A stretch of 64,000 nt of DNA from Vicia villosa (GCF_029867415.1 NW_026706270.1:1-64000), one strand, 5' to 3'; counted from the stretch's first letter, positions 12,330 through 24,299 are shown. Translations and numbers: made by a program. The notes: generated from the sequence alone by a model not told the origin.

Positions 12330-14000
12330 TTGTTTATGTTGTTGGCAACTTTAGATGTTCATGAGAAAAGAATGATTGATGAATTGCCTATAGCTTGCGC
12401 ATTTGCATAAGTGTTTCCTAAAGATGTAAGTGATTTACCGTCGGAAAGAGAAGTTCAATATTTGATTGATTTAGTTCCTGGAACTAGTCCTGTGTATATG
12501 AATCCATATCGGATGTCAGCTTCAGAGTTGAAGAGTCAACTTGAGGATTTGCTTGAGAAGAGGTTTATTTGTCTGAGTGTGTCGTTGTGGGGTGCACCTG
12601 TTCTGTTGGTTAAAGAAGAAGGAAGGTTATGTGAGGCTTTGTGTTGATGCAAAAAGGGCAAGTGATAGCTTATGCTTCAAGGCAACTTAAGATTCATGAG
12701 AGGAATTATCTGACGCAAGATTTAGAGTTGGCCGCCGTTGTTTTTGTTTTGAAACTTTGAAGGCACTACTTGTTTGGATCGAGATTTGAGGTATATAGTG
12801 AACACAAGAGTTTGAAGTAGTTGTTTGATCAGAAAAAGTTGATAATGAGGCAAAGAAGATGGTTGTAATTCTTGAAGGACTATGATTTTGGTTTGAATTA
12901 CCATATGGGAAAAGCGAACGTTGTAGCCAATGCATTGAGTAGGAAATAATTTCATATGTTTATGTTGATGATTCAAGAATTGGAATTGTTGGAACAATTT
13001 CGAGATTTGAGTTTGATTTATGAAACGAATTTTTCATGTGTTAAGATTGGTATGTTGAAGCTTACTTGTGGTATTCTTAATGAGATTAGAGAAGGTCAGA
13101 AATCGGATTTGAAATTGTTAACAAGATGACATTGATAAATCAAGGAAAAGATAGTGATCCTCGGATTGATGAGAACGGCGTCATGAGATGTCGTGATCGA
13201 GTTTGTATTCCGGAGGTTTCAGATTTGAAAAAAAAGAAAAGAATTTTGGATGAAGGGAATCATAATGGTTTGAGTGTTCATCCTGGTGCTACTAAGATGT
13301 ATCAAGACTTGAAGAATTTGTTTTGGTGGCCTGGAATGAACCGTGATATTGCGCAGTTTGTGTATTCGTGTGTGACTTGTCAAAAGTCAAAGATTGAACA
13401 TCAGAAACCGTCTGGTTGATGCAAGCGTTATCCATTTATGAGTGGGAGTGGGATAACATTTCTATGGATTTTGTTTTAGGTTGTTGAAGACATCGAGTAA
13501 TTGTGAGGCGATTTGGGTCATTGTGGATAGATTGACGAAATATGCTCACTTTATTCCGATAAGAATGGATTATCTGATGGAGAGACTTGCAAAGTTGTAT
13601 TGTTGAGAAGATTGTTTTTTGGCATGGTATTCGGGCGAGTATCGTTTCGAATAGAGATCCGAAGTTTACTTCTAGATTTTGGAAAGGTTTGCAGAGTGCT
13701 TTGATTATTAAGTTGTGTTTGAGTCCTGGTTATCATCCGCAAAACTGATGGTCAAACGGAGAGGAATATTCAGTCGCTTGGGGATCTTTTGAGAGCTTGT
13801 GTTTTGGAGCTAGGAGGTGCTTGAAATAGTTATTTACCGTTGATTGAGTTCACGTGTAATAACAGTTTTCATTTTAGTATTGGTATGGTTCCTTTTGAAG
13901 TTTTGTATGGTTGAAGGTGTGGAACGCTTTTGTGATGGTATGAAGCTAGAAAGAGTAGGTGTAGTTTTGGTGATGAGATGGTTGTGTCGATTGTATTTTC
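12330..14000 (+). pseudogene. Tekay-like pol remnant (RT start, RNase H, integrase pieces)
   Basis: RT N-terminal blocks are readable at 12411-12647 ([51 protein letters not shown]). The next readable block, at about 12645-12950, is already RNase H ([35 protein letters not shown]). The RT catalytic core is therefore deleted. Integrase follows at 13126-13419 (HPGATKMYQDLKNLFWWPGM, CVTCQKSKIEHQKPSG) and continues through 13430-13910 in several frames. The C-terminus and chromodomain are missing, and the sequence jumps to the PPT. Numerous stops and indels make it non-functional. Confidence 0.85.
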
Positions 14001-14017
14001 GAGGACGAAAATATTCT

Positions 14018-14031
14018 AAGTGGGGGAGAGT
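14018..14031 (+). other. Polypurine tract of the Tekay-like element
   Basis: AAGTGGGGGAGAGT immediately precedes the second LTR copy at 14032. The context GAGGACGAAAATATTC just upstream is typical of chromovirus 3' ends. Confidence 0.85.
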
Positions 14032-14679
14032 TGTAACATCCCGATTTTAATTAATATTTTTATTAATTATATTAGTAAGTATATTATTCGGTGTTTTTAA
14101 TAATTATTTATTTATTTAGTTATTATATGAAATAATAATTATTTAAGTATTTAATTATGTGTGTGTTTGTGTTGTTTGACTTAATTGAGTTATTAGAGAG
14201 ATATAACTAAATGGGCCTGAGTGATAGAAACATACAGGATGGATTGGTGGGTTAAGCCCAATTAACATAAGTGAGATAGTAAGAGAAAGTTAGGGTTTTA
14301 GAGATTACTATTTTTCATTTGGGAGAAAAGATAGAAATAAGAGAAAAGAGGCAAAAGAGAGAGAACAATGGTGGAAGAGAAAAGCTAGAGGAAACCCCAT
14401 TTTTCGCAGCTATGTTTCAGCAAAGAGTCACCTTAGCAAAATGGATGTATCTCTCAATCCAACCGTTGGATGATCGCGTGGTTTTGACACAACGTTCCTG
14501 ACTCATAGAGGCGTGTCTCCAAATTATTTTTGAAGGATTTATTTTGGAGAAAATCTTAGAGTTATGGTGAAAGAGTCCATATTTGCCAAGGTAAGGGTGG
14601 AGTTCTTTCATGCTAAAGGGTTGTATGATAGTATGTTATGGTGGGTTTGATTCTATACTTTGATATCCATGTTCTTCTA

Positions 14680-14940
14680 TGTTAGAGATATTATTTTAAG
14701 CTAAGTGCTTTTGTTAGATATAGTTAACACTGTTAACTTAGGGTGACTGAAGTATAGAGTAAAGTAGTTAACCGTTAGATATGTTAACGGAAACCGTTAT
14801 GTATATAAGCTAACACCTTATCTCTTTGTAATTGAGAATCAAATATACCTTTTCTTCTTTCTTCTGTTTCTCACTTCATCTTCCTCATCACCTCTCTTCA
14901 ACTTCACAGAGTGAAGTATGAAGAAGATTCAACTCTAACA
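14680..14940 (+). repeat. 5' LTR of the Ale-like element
   Basis: 261 bp, TGTTAGAGATA... to ...ACTCTAACA. Near-identical to 19677-19937. A TATA-like TGTATATAAGC at about 14801-14812 is a plausible promoter element, with the transcript starting downstream within the LTR. Confidence 0.95.
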
Positions 14941-14955
14941 TGGTATCATTCGCCT
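14941..14955 (+). other. Primer-binding site of the Ale-like element
   Basis: TGGTATCATTCGCC directly follows the LTR. The first eight bases match the initiator-Met tRNA primer site. Confidence 0.8.
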
Positions 14956-15025
14956 GAACCGATCTTCCGCGCTTCTCTTTCGTTCATCTTTTGTGTTCTT
15001 GGATCTTGTTCTTGCTTCGTCATCA

Positions 15026-18000
15026 ATGGATTCCGAAGGCACGCCCGATTCGATTCTCAAATCGCAAGAATTCTCCACTGGTGGCTCTGCAACAAAGTCC
15101 TCCAACACATTTGGTCCAAAACTCTCAATCAAACTTCAAGATAACAACTATCTCCTATGGAATCAATAGGTTGAGGGTGTTATTCTCTCACAGAAAATGC
15201 ACAAGCTTGTGGTCAATCCGATGATTCCGCAGAAATTCAAGACTGCTCAAGATCGTGTCACAGGTACGATCTCTGAAGAATATGAAAACTGGATTGTACA
15301 AGATCAAGCTCTTTTCATCTGGTTGTTATCTACGATATCTGAATCCGTGTTACCTAGGGTTCTTGCGTGCAAACACGCATTTGAAGTTTGGGACAAAATT
15401 CATCAGCATTTTAATGCTCAAATGAAAGCGAGAGTTCGTCAATTGCGTATTGAACTGAAATCAACCAAGAAGGGCACCAAATCGATCACTGAGTATGTGC
15501 TGCGAATCAAGGCCATTGCGAATTCGCTCCTTGCAGCTGGTGACTCTATAACTGAACAAGATCAGGTTGATTCTATACTACAAGGGCTTCCAGAGGAATA
15601 TAACCCCTTTGTAATGCAAATGTATGGCTGTCCCACACCTCCCTCTCTCTGCGACGTTGAAGCATTGCTCTATGTGCAAGAAGCACAATTGGATAAATTC
15701 CGTGAGGAGCAAAATGCAACAACCATAGCTGCAAACATTGCTCATATGCATCATGAATCTCAAGGCTCCAGAGGAGCTTATTCAAGCACTAGAGGCAGAG
15801 GTCGTTTTCAGCGCAGTCGTGGTCGTGGTCGAGGCAGAGGTATCACAGGCAATCGACCAACGTGTCAGCTATGCGGCAAATATGGCCATGAAGTTTCTAC
15901 ATGTTGGCATAGATTTGATGAGAATTATATGCCTTCAAATGCCTCCACCAATGTGTCTGCCAGTTCCACTCAAGCAGCTACCAAGCAGGATGAGTCTGCT
16001 TCAACTCCTCAAACCACCCAAACAGTTGCAATGATGGCAACAACAGGACGACCAGCTGGCTACACTGCAGAGTACAACTTACCTTCCGAGCTAGAATCTC
16101 AGGCTTGGTTTGCGGACTCAGGTGCTTCTCATCACCTAACTCCCTTTGCTCATTTATTACAAAACAAACGACCTTATGTAGGTACGAATAAGGTGTATGT
16201 TGGAAATGGTCAATCCCTAGCAATCGACTCTGTAGGATCCACACACTTACACTCTACAGTTCATCCTTCACATAAATTACTCCTCACTAACATTCTTCAT
16301 GTTCCATCTATCACTAGAAACTTACTATCAGTTTCTAAATTTGCTAAGGATAATAATGTCACCTTTCAATTCCTCTCTGACAAATGCTATATAATTTCCC
16401 AGGCTTCTAACCAAGTGCTTGCAGAAGGAACACTTGATGCCAGTGGCCTATACTTCTTCTCTCAGCTGCAGTGGAAGCCTCAGAAGTATGCCAACCATGG
16501 AACAGGACTGAGACCTACATCTGGTATACATAGTTATGTAGCTTCTGATTCAACTGTCAATAGTGTAGATGTTTGTAATACTAGAGCACTCTGGCACCAC
16601 AGACTTGGTCATGCCAATTACAATTCTGTTGATGCTATTCTAAAACTGTGTAATATAGCCTCATCCAATAAAAGTACTAGTTTCTGTTCTGCTTGTAATG
16701 TTGGGAAAGCTCATAAATTGCATGCACCACTCACACACACAATTTATCATAAACCGTTTGACATGTTGTACACTGACTTATGGGGTCCTTCTCCCTGTCC
16801 ATCTAGCTCAGGCTATAGATATTACCTAGCCTTTGTTGATGGCCACACCAAATACACCTGGATCTATTTGCTAAAGCAAAAGTCTGATGCTCTGCAAGCC
16901 TTTAAGCTTTTTCATGCCTTTGTCAAAACACAATTTCTGACATCTATCAAAGCAGTACAGTCAGACTTTGGGGGTGAGTTTAGACCCTTCACTAAATTTC
17001 TGACAGAGTTAGGAATCTCCCACAGACTCACCTGCCCCCATACCTCCCACCAAAATGGTTCAGTTGAGAGAAAACACAGACAGATAGTGGAGATGGGACT
17101 CACACTGCTGGCTCATGCTTCTCTTCCCATTTCCTATTGGGATTATAGCTTCACAACCTCTGTTCATATAATAAATAGACTTCCCTCTTCATCCTTAACC
17201 CAAGCCAACTCACCTTTTCATGCACTGTATGCCAAAAACCCTGATTACTCCACCATGAAGGTCTTTGGGTGTTCATGCTTTCCTCTCCTCAGGCCCTACA
17301 ATAAACATAAACTGGAATTTAGAAGTCAAGAGTGTGTCTTTCTTGGAGTTTCCCCACAACACAAGGGTTTTAAATGCTTAAGTTCAGATGGCAGGATTTA
17401 CATCTCCAAGGATGTCAAGTTTAATGAGCAGTCCTTCCTCTTCCCCAAACTGTTTCCTAAGGATATACCTACAGACTCAGGGTCAAACCATTCACCTCAC
17501 AAGGGTAGCAGTCTGTCCAGTCCAGGTTTTTTGTCTATTGTGCCATCAATATCCGGTTACTCAGGGAATCCCATAAGAGCCAATGAACAGGTGCCAGTAG
17601 CTAACTCTACTCTCAATAATGACACACAAAATCCAGAGGACAATGCACTAGTCACTTTGAATAATGACCAACTGGTTAGTACACCTCAGTCTCATGTGCC
17701 AGCTCAGCAATCTAATGTCCCATATATTTCTTCTAGGCACAGTTCCCAAAGCATTGGGAACAACTCTGGTGATCCTGACATCTCTACTGACCCTGTACCT
17801 CACACTCCCTCTTCCAATGAGGTAGTTCAAATATCCAATACCACTCCCCCACAACAACTTACAGAAAACTCGCCTGTGTCTATTGGTCATAAAGGGTCTT
17901 CTCCCCCTCTTCATCAGTCTACATCACATCCTTCTGAGAGCCCTCAACATCTGACTGTCCTTGATGTTACATTAGCTGGAGACACTCAGTCATCTATGTC

Positions 18001-19669
18001 TCCTTCCATAGGAGCTAACATTTCTCCTTCCCCTCTGCTTATTAACTCTCATCCTATGCTCACAAGGGCCAAAACCGGCAACTCCAAACCTAAAGTGTTT
18101 GTAGCCCATACTGAGTTAGAACCCACCAGTATCAAACAAGCCCTTTCCAAACCTGAGTGGGTTAAGGCCATGAAGGATGAATACAATGCTCTTCAGGCCA
18201 ACAACACTTGGTCTTTAACTACTCTTCCACCTGATAGGCAAGCAGTGGGATGCAAATGGGTTTTCAAAATAAAAGAAAATCCAGATGGCAGCATTAACAA
18301 GTATAAAGCCAGGCTTGTAGCCAAAGGCTTTCACCAAGAACAAGGTTTTGATTACACAGAAACGTTTTCTCCTGTTGTCAAACCCACCACCATAAGAGTT
18401 ATCCCCACACTGGCTATCACATACAAGTGGGATATTCAACAAATAGATGTGAATAATGCGTTTCTAAATGGGATACTTCAGGATGATGTCTATATGAGTC
18501 AACCACCAGGCTTTGTGCATACTGATAAGTCTCTTATATGCAAACTGCACAAAGCCATCTATGGCCTCAAACAAGCCCCAAGGGCTTGGTATGAGAAACT
18601 GACCCAGGCCCTTCTGCAGTTTGGTTTCAACCCCTCTAAATGTGATACTTCCTTATTTGTTTACTCTAAACATGGCACCACTCTGTTTGCTTTGGTTTAT
18701 GTAGATGATATCCTACTTACAGGGTCAGATGCTGCTCTTCTTCAAACTGTCATACACAATTTACATAGTGTATTTCCTCTGAAAAAGTTAGGCAGACCCA
18801 GCTATTTTCTTGGCATAGAAGTTAAATTCTGCAGTGATGGCTCTGTGTTCCTCAATCAATCAAAGTACATTCAGGATCTGCTAGCACGAGCCAAAATGTC
18901 CAATGCCAATGGGGTGCCTACCCCCATGTTGAGCACCTGCAAACTTAGTAAACATGGTACTGACCTTTTCTCTGATCCACACTTATACAGGTCCATAGTA
19001 GGGGCATTACAATATGTAACTTTAACTCGGCCAGACATTGCTTTCAGTGTTAACAAAGCGTGTCAATATATGGCTAGACCTTTAGACTCTCATTGGGCTG
19101 CTGTGCGACGGCTACTTCGATATCTAAGTGGTACAACCAAACTGGGGTTCAAATTGGCTCCATCTCTGTCTGGCTCTAAGTTCTCTGTACGTGCCTACAG
19201 TGACTCGGATTGGGCAAGTGACCCTGATGACCGCAGGTCAACCTCTGGATCATGTATATATTTTGGTCCCAACCTGATCTCATGGAGCTCTAAGAAACAG
19301 TCGCTTGTAGCACGCTCTAGTACAGAGGCAGAGTATCGTGCTCTTGCCCACACCACGTCTGAACTTCTTTGGCTGGAATCCTTACTCTCTGAGTTACGCA
19401 TACCGTTTCACACCCCTGCTCTCATGTGTGACAATCTTAGTGCAGTTCTGCTGTCGCATAACCCGGTTCTTCATGCTCGCACGAAGCATATTGAACTTGA
19501 CATTCACTTTGTTCGGGAAAGAGTTGTGGCTGGCAAGCTCCTGATCAAACATGTTCCTGCTGCTTTACAAATCGCAGACACGCTGACCAAGCCATTGGGC
19601 ACTAGCGCTTTTCAGGAACTTCGTGGCAAACTCAAGGTGTTGAGCTACACTCCCCAACCTTCAGTTTGA
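15026..19669 (+). pseudogene. Ale-like gag-pol polyprotein with a single premature stop
   Basis: The frame starts at ATG 15026 (MDSEGTPDSI). It is interrupted only by TAG at 15167-15169 (codon 48), then stays open to TGA at 19669. A protein initiating after the stop, at ATG 15197, would be 1490 residues but lack the gag N-terminus. Landmarks: zinc knuckle CQLCGKYGHEVSTC near 15868; protease WFADSGASHH near 16108; integrase zinc finger HHRLGHANY ... CSACNVGK near 16600-16710; integrase core YTDLWGPS, QSDFGGEF, HQNGSVERKH (16770-17080); RT with YVDDILLTGS near 18700; RNase H SDSDWASDPDD ... STEAEYRAL ... ADTLTKPL (19195-19600). The stop replaces a position where CAG would fit. Everything else looks intact, so it died recently or moves in trans. 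Confidence 0.93.
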
Positions 19670-19676
19670 GGGGGGC
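19667..19676 (+). other. Polypurine tract of the Ale-like element
   Basis: TGAGGGGGGC overlaps the stop codon and abuts the 3' LTR at 19677. Confidence 0.85.
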
Positions 19677-19937
19677 TGTTAGAGATATTATTTTAAGCTA
19701 AGTGCTTTTGTTAGATATAGTTAACACTGTTAACTTAGGGTGACTGAAGTATAGAGTAAAGTGGTTAACCGTTAGATATGTTAACGGAAACCGTTCTGTA
19801 TATAAGCTAACACCTTATCTCTTTGTAATTGAGAATCAAATATACCTTTTCTTCTTTCTTCTGTTTCTCACTTCATCTTCCTCATCACCTCTCTTCAACT
19901 TCACAGAGTGAAGTATGAAGAAGATTCAACTCTAACA
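19677..19937 (+). repeat. 3' LTR of the Ale-like element
   Basis: Copy of 14680-14940 differing at two visible positions (GTAGTTAACC/GTGGTTAACC and CCGTTATG/CCGTTCTG). Followed by the TTCTA duplication. Confidence 0.95.
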
Positions 19938-20315
19938 TTCTATGTTGCAATTTTGGGTATTTGATGATTTGTTGGAATGTGATGATATAAATGTGATAAG
20001 TTGTGTGCAATTGATAATCTATGTGTATTAGAATGTTGTGTTTGTTGTGGGTAAACCATTGATAGTGAAATAATGAGTTTTGTTGTAGAATTGGAAATAT
20101 AATGAAATAGAAATATAATAGTTGAATTGAAATTAATATAGTTTGACTATTAATTGGATAATTAAATTATTAGTTGAATTAATTCCAATAAGTCTATGTG
20201 ATTGGAATATACTTGGACTTGGACCAATTATTCGATTTATTGGTAAATTACGATATTTTGAGAAATTGACCGTAATTGTGTTTTGGTCGAATATTCAAGT
20301 TGAGAATAATATATT

Positions 20316-20460
20316 TTCTATATTATTTTTTTACTTACTATTTTTTTCCATTATTTTTTTCCAATATTTTTTTATTTATTATTTATTTTCCATTATTTAT
20401 TTATATTATTTTGTTTAACTATTTTTTTCTATTATTTTTTTAGTTGCATCCAGCTGTCCC
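20316..20460. other. AT-rich junction between Tekay-like LTR and probable MULE
   Basis: T-rich low-complexity sequence (ATTATTTTTTTCC-like runs) with no gene. It starts exactly where the LTR match ends, so a deletion or an element boundary lies here. Confidence 0.5.
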
Positions 20461-20501
20461 GGTCGCCTCCTTGGGTGGCGACAACACTTAATATTTTGGC
20501 C

Positions 20502-20510
20502 TATATATAG
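20502..20510 (+). promoter_or_regulatory. TATA-like box upstream of the 117-codon ORF
   Basis: TATATATAG lies 72 bp before the ATG at 20582, a suitable distance for a plant promoter with a short leader. The GGCGACAAC hairpin motif (20461-20486) is just upstream. Confidence 0.45.
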
Positions 20511-20581
20511 CAGCTCATCATGAAATCAATCTTTATTATTTTCTCCTTCAATTTTTCCATATTCACTTCACATTATTGATC

Positions 20582-20935
20582 ATGTCTCGTATAAGGCCGC
20601 AGTCATGGGAACGAACATCATCCAGCCGTTTAGTACCGGCGCCGGAATACAAGAGATGTTATGGTCATGTAATTTTTTCCCCGGTCAAACCTCCTATGGC
20701 GGTGACTTTTTGGAACATCCGCGACTCCAACAACCCGAAGCAGACTCTTATGGCACAGTTAGAAGGGGAGTACAGTCCCGGGGAAGAAATAAAAAGGATT
20801 CAGAGGCTTAGAACAAGGGTGTCGCTTAGGACCGGAGAGACGATCCGTTGGTGGGTTGATGTGAAAACCGACCATGATACTGAACAAATAATGGACGGAA
20901 CAGACGACATTGTTTTAACCGCTATAATTTCATAG
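20582..20935 (+). CDS. Unknown 117-residue protein next to MULE transposase
   Basis: Intact frame from ATG 20582 (MSRIRPQSWERTSSSRLVPA) to a stop at 20935. It is mostly hydrophilic with basic and acidic stretches, an N-terminal Arg/Pro-rich part, and a WWVDVKTDHD segment near the C-terminus. I see no signal peptide, membrane segment or known motif. A TATA-like box lies 72 bp upstream. It faces the convergent minus-strand transposase gene that ends at 21125, as accessory genes do in MuDR-type elements. I do not recognise the family. It may be a MULE accessory protein or a captured fragment. The intact frame among broken neighbours is notable, but it is short enough to have survived by chance. 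Confidence 0.55.
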   Translation: MSRIRPQSWERTSSSRLVPAPEYKRCYGHVIFSPVKPPMAVTFWNIRDSNNPKQTLMAQLEGEYSPGEEIKRIQRLRTRVSLRTGETIRWWVDVKTDHDTEQIMDGTDDIVLTAIIS

Positions 20936-21124
20936 ATTTTAACTGTTTGTTGTTTTGTTTGTTGTGTTGTTGTGTTATTAGGTAAAAATTTATTTCTAGG
21001 CATTATGTTTGGCTTGTTGTGTTGTTTGTTGTATTGTTTGTTGTGTTGTTGTAATCCATCTAATTAATGAAAAAAAGTCCATTTCATTGAAAAAGCAAAT
21101 CACAAATATCATTGTAACTTAAAA
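20936..21124. other. Spacer between convergent ORF and transposase 3' end
   Basis: TTGTTGTGTTGTT-rich sequence and an A-rich patch, likely the 3' UTRs of both genes. No gene is seen. Confidence 0.5.
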
Positions 21125-21449
21125 CTATGTTGTGGAGCTAGAACCACGATTGGGACATTTGTTCCTATTATGTCCTACCTCACGACATATACTACACTTC
21201 CTCTTCATTTTCTCCGTGGCATCCATCTCGGTTCTAATACACCTGCTTTTTGGTCGATCGCTTTTATTCCGACGCATTAAATCGTTATGCCAAAATATTT
21301 CCCCCTCGTACACAGGCCAATATGCCTCCATTGCTACCACCGGAAAGTAATTGTCGTATACGTTGAGCAACGTTGATACCTTGTAAATTTCTGATACCAA
21401 AGATAATGCATCAAAGTGAGTATGTGAACATGCTGCAATGACATGGGAG

Positions 21450-21452
21450 CAA
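21450..21452. repeat. Left target-site duplication (CAA) of the CACTA element
   Basis: CAA precedes CACTAC at 21453 and recurs at 30115-30117 after GTAGTG. Three-base duplications are diagnostic for CACTA transposons. Removing the element and one copy restores a continuous SWIM-domain frame. Confidence 0.93.
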
Positions 21453-21850
21453 CACTACAAAAAATCACGTCTGTAGCGACGTGGAATCCATGACACAACA
21501 TGGAAAATAACGTCAGAACCTAAAATTAGCGACATGGTCATCCACGTCGCCTGGGAGTGCGTGGGAACTTTATTGTGTTGTGTTAATCACGTCACAACTT
21601 TGTGACATGGTAGGCACGTCGCTAATTCTGCACAATTACCAAACCTTTATATGCAACTGGGCCAGACAAAGTCTGCAAAAAGTAGGATGGCACAGTATAC
21701 GAGGAAAAGTTGTGGCGTGTTTTCCATATCACTGAGTTGTGACATGTAAAACACGTCGCTAATGTTGAAATTAATTTTGAAAGTTGCGACGTGTTTTACA
21801 TGTCACAAGTCAGTGACATGGAAAACACGCCACAAATATTAAAATCTTTT
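21453..21850. repeat. Subterminal repeat region of the CACTA element, left end
   Basis: Repeated direct and inverted GCGACGTG, GTGACATG and ACACGTCGC words fill about 400 bp next to the terminus. In En/Spm such arrays bind the TnpA protein and are required for excision. Confidence 0.8.
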
Positions 21851-22075
21851 TAAAAAAAATCTGATTTTTATTATTAATATTATTTGTTGGAAATTAATAA
21901 ATATTAATAAAAATATTTATTTAGTTAAATTAATAATAATAATAATAGACTAAATACAAAAATATATTAAATTACTAAAATAAATTATATTTATAATATA
22001 ATATCCAAAATACTACCATATAATAAATAAAATTTTGTTATCTCACACAATTTTAATTTAAAATAAAAATAAAAT

Positions 22076-24299
22076 TCATCCTAAAAAATCATCACTGGGA
22101 TCGGGATAATTATCAAGGTTGAAATCATCATCATTCTCTTGCTCAGTGTCAGCTGCTCCCACGTTTCCTCTAGACGGTTGACCACCACTTTGTTGAGACT
22201 GCATAAATAACCGCATTTGTTGTTGCATCTCTGCTTGCATCTTCGCCATTGCCTTTATTTGTTGTTGTTGCATCTCTGCTTGCATCTTAGCCATTGCCTC
22301 TATTTGCCGTTGTTGCCCCTCCACTTGTGCTTTTAGCGCCGCCTCACGTTCATCCATTTGGGCCTTTAGCTCCGCCTCACGTTGCGCTAACTCGCGTCTT
22401 GCCTCAGTTAGAGCCAATTGTCTTATTGTTTCCATTACTTGTGGTGTCAATTGTGTTGGACGTGACGATCCTTCCCCATCTCTAACTCTTTGAAATAAAT
22501 TTCGATCTCCACTTCTCAAGCTTCCCGCCAAATTTCCCGCACCAAAAAAACATTCATTAGGCCCTTTTCCGTCAACGACTTCACTCCAAATATAAAAATC
22601 AACATCTGGATGAAGCGGCTCTCCTTCTCTAGGAGTATATTTGGGATTAGCGACCAAAAAATCCACAAGCTTTGTTTGATAATCCTCCTACACATAAAAT
22701 AGAATAAAAATTATGTATATATAATTAAATTAAATTATATTAAATAATAAATTGAAAATTAGTTGCCACGTGATTTACATGACACAACATCATAGTTGCC
22801 ACATGAAAATCATGCCGGAACTTTTTAGTTGCCACGTGAAAATAACATCACAAAATTACCATTAAATATAAAAAAAAATAATAAAAATTGAATAACTTAC
22901 CAAAGCTTTTCGAGTACGTTCGTCAACCAAATCACCTGATTTTTTTGTCCTAGTTTCTTTAACCAACTCGATCATGAGTGGTTGTCTCCCCAACCTTTTA
23001 GCCTAAAAAATAAAATTAACTTTAATTAAAAAACAAATAAATCCATCAAAACATAACTTTAAAAAGTGGCAATAATTACCATGCGTCGTGAATGTTCGTA
23101 AGTGCTTATACTTCCAACTGCATTAAGGTGACCTCCTTTTTCAGATGCCCTCATTTTTTTAGCATTTTCAGATTTAGCTTTAAATTCCTTTGAATTCCAA
23201 TATGCAATAAGTTTCTCAAGAACTTCTTGACCCAACCACCCAGGACGACTACCATCACGTTCCCAACGCTTTCTAACATTTCACAACGTGTCAGAAAGTC
23301 TTTTTGATGTTCTACTGAAATAATTTTTTTTAACAAGTTTCTCGCTCATTGGATCCCACGTACACTTTTCCTGAATACATTAAAATAAACAGTTAGAAAA
23401 CTATAGTAAAAAAATTTAAAAAAACAATGACTCAAAAATATATATTAATTATACCTTAAAAGAATTAAACCAAGCATCTTTATTTGAAACATCTCCAAAA
23501 CTCGTCCAAGCTTCTTTATACATTTGCTGAATCACATAGTACACACACCTGGCAGCAGTCCGACTCGGCCCAAACCTAAACAACAATTATGTTAATTAGC
23601 ATGCATTAAATATAAATTTATATTAAAAAAAGGAAATGTAAACTTATTAAAAATTAAGATACTTACGAATTTCCAGCGGGCCAAATATAATATCTACCGT
23701 CAATGATATGAATCTCACTCGGATCATCCTCCCCCTGAACATCATCACCATCAGACTGAACATCATCTTCATCCTGCACAGTATCATCCCCACCTGGCTC
23801 CACATGATCATCCTCACGTGCAGGTATATGAGTGGGATGCGGGGTGTGGGATCCCCCAGTCTGCTGGAAGCGTGGGGGCCCCTGTGTCTGCTGGAAGGAT
23901 AAGGGCATCTGTGTGGGATATGGAGTGTGGGATCCTCCAGTCTGCTGGAATCCTGGGGGCACCTGTGTGTTAGGTGGAAAGCTAGCAGATCCTCCAGTCT
24001 GCTGGAATCCTGGGGGCACCTGTGTGTTAGGTGGAAAACTATATCCACCAGTCTGCTGGTATGATGAAAAACTAGGTCCAGCAGTATGCTGAAACGGTGG
24101 GCGAATAAAAGATGGTGACCCAGACATAGGCCTCCCTTGAGAGGAGAGTAATGACGTAAGAGGTTGGGTACTGGCCATGGACATGTAATGTAACTGACTC
24201 TGTGGAGGGGGGGCACACTGCTGTCTGAGGAGACTGACATAATACTGCCCTTGGGCGTCGGGTCTTCTGACCCTTACCCTTCTCAGATCGGGATGACAT
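22076..24299 (-). pseudogene. CACTA Transposase_24 (Ptta/En/Spm-type) gene, five exons, mutated
   Basis: Predicted exons on the minus strand: 24299-23667, 23575-23455, 23370-23080, 23002-22901 and 22687-22076, each with GT/AG junctions (for example GTAAGTATC...TTGTTTAG). Exon 1 encodes a repetitive Pro/Gln/Gly region (GFQQTGG units) and an acidic tail. Exons 2-4 encode the plant En/Spm Transposase_24 domain (YKEAWTSFGD, NVRKRWERDGSRPGW, KMRASEKGGHLNA, LVDERTRKALEDYQ). Exon 5 is a charged Gln-rich coiled coil. Faults are a frameshift near 24240-24265 and TGA at 23281-23283 inside the domain. The protein is likely the TnpA-like or accessory subunit that works with TNP2 at the element ends. Confidence 0.8.

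Larger units (their letters stand above)
14680..19937 (+). mobile_element. Young Ale/Retrofit-like Ty1/copia element nested in the Tekay-like LTR
   Basis: Complete 5258-bp element with 261-bp LTRs at 14680-14940 and 19677-19937. I count two differences between the LTRs, so insertion is recent relative to its surroundings. The duplication TTCTA is at 14675-14679 and 19938-19942, and removing the element rejoins the host LTR exactly. It has an initiator-Met-like primer site, one long polyprotein frame and a PPT. Short LTRs and the polyprotein C-terminus suggest the Ale/Retrofit lineage, a tentative placement. Confidence 0.95.
9044..20315 (+). mobile_element. Decayed Tekay/Del-like Ty3/gypsy chromovirus, right LTR truncated
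   Basis: A 2410-bp left LTR (9044-11453) begins TGTAACATCCCG and ends GGGGTGTTATA. A second copy of its start lies at 14032 after a polypurine tract. The right LTR is interrupted by a copia element (14680-19937) and stops at about 20315, lacking the part equivalent to 10069-11453. The internal region is only about 2.6 kb and holds broken RT, RNase H and integrase pieces. LTR style, primer site and the PPT context resemble the Tekay (Del) chromovirus lineage. No chromodomain remains, so the lineage call is inference. Confidence 0.8.
14032..20315 (+). repeat. Truncated 3' LTR of the Tekay-like element, split by a nested copia
   Basis: Segments 14032-14679 and 19943-20315 are colinear with 9044-10068. 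Between them is the Ale-like copia element. After GAGAATAATATATT the match to the left LTR stops at about 20315, and AT-rich sequence begins. Confidence 0.85.
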
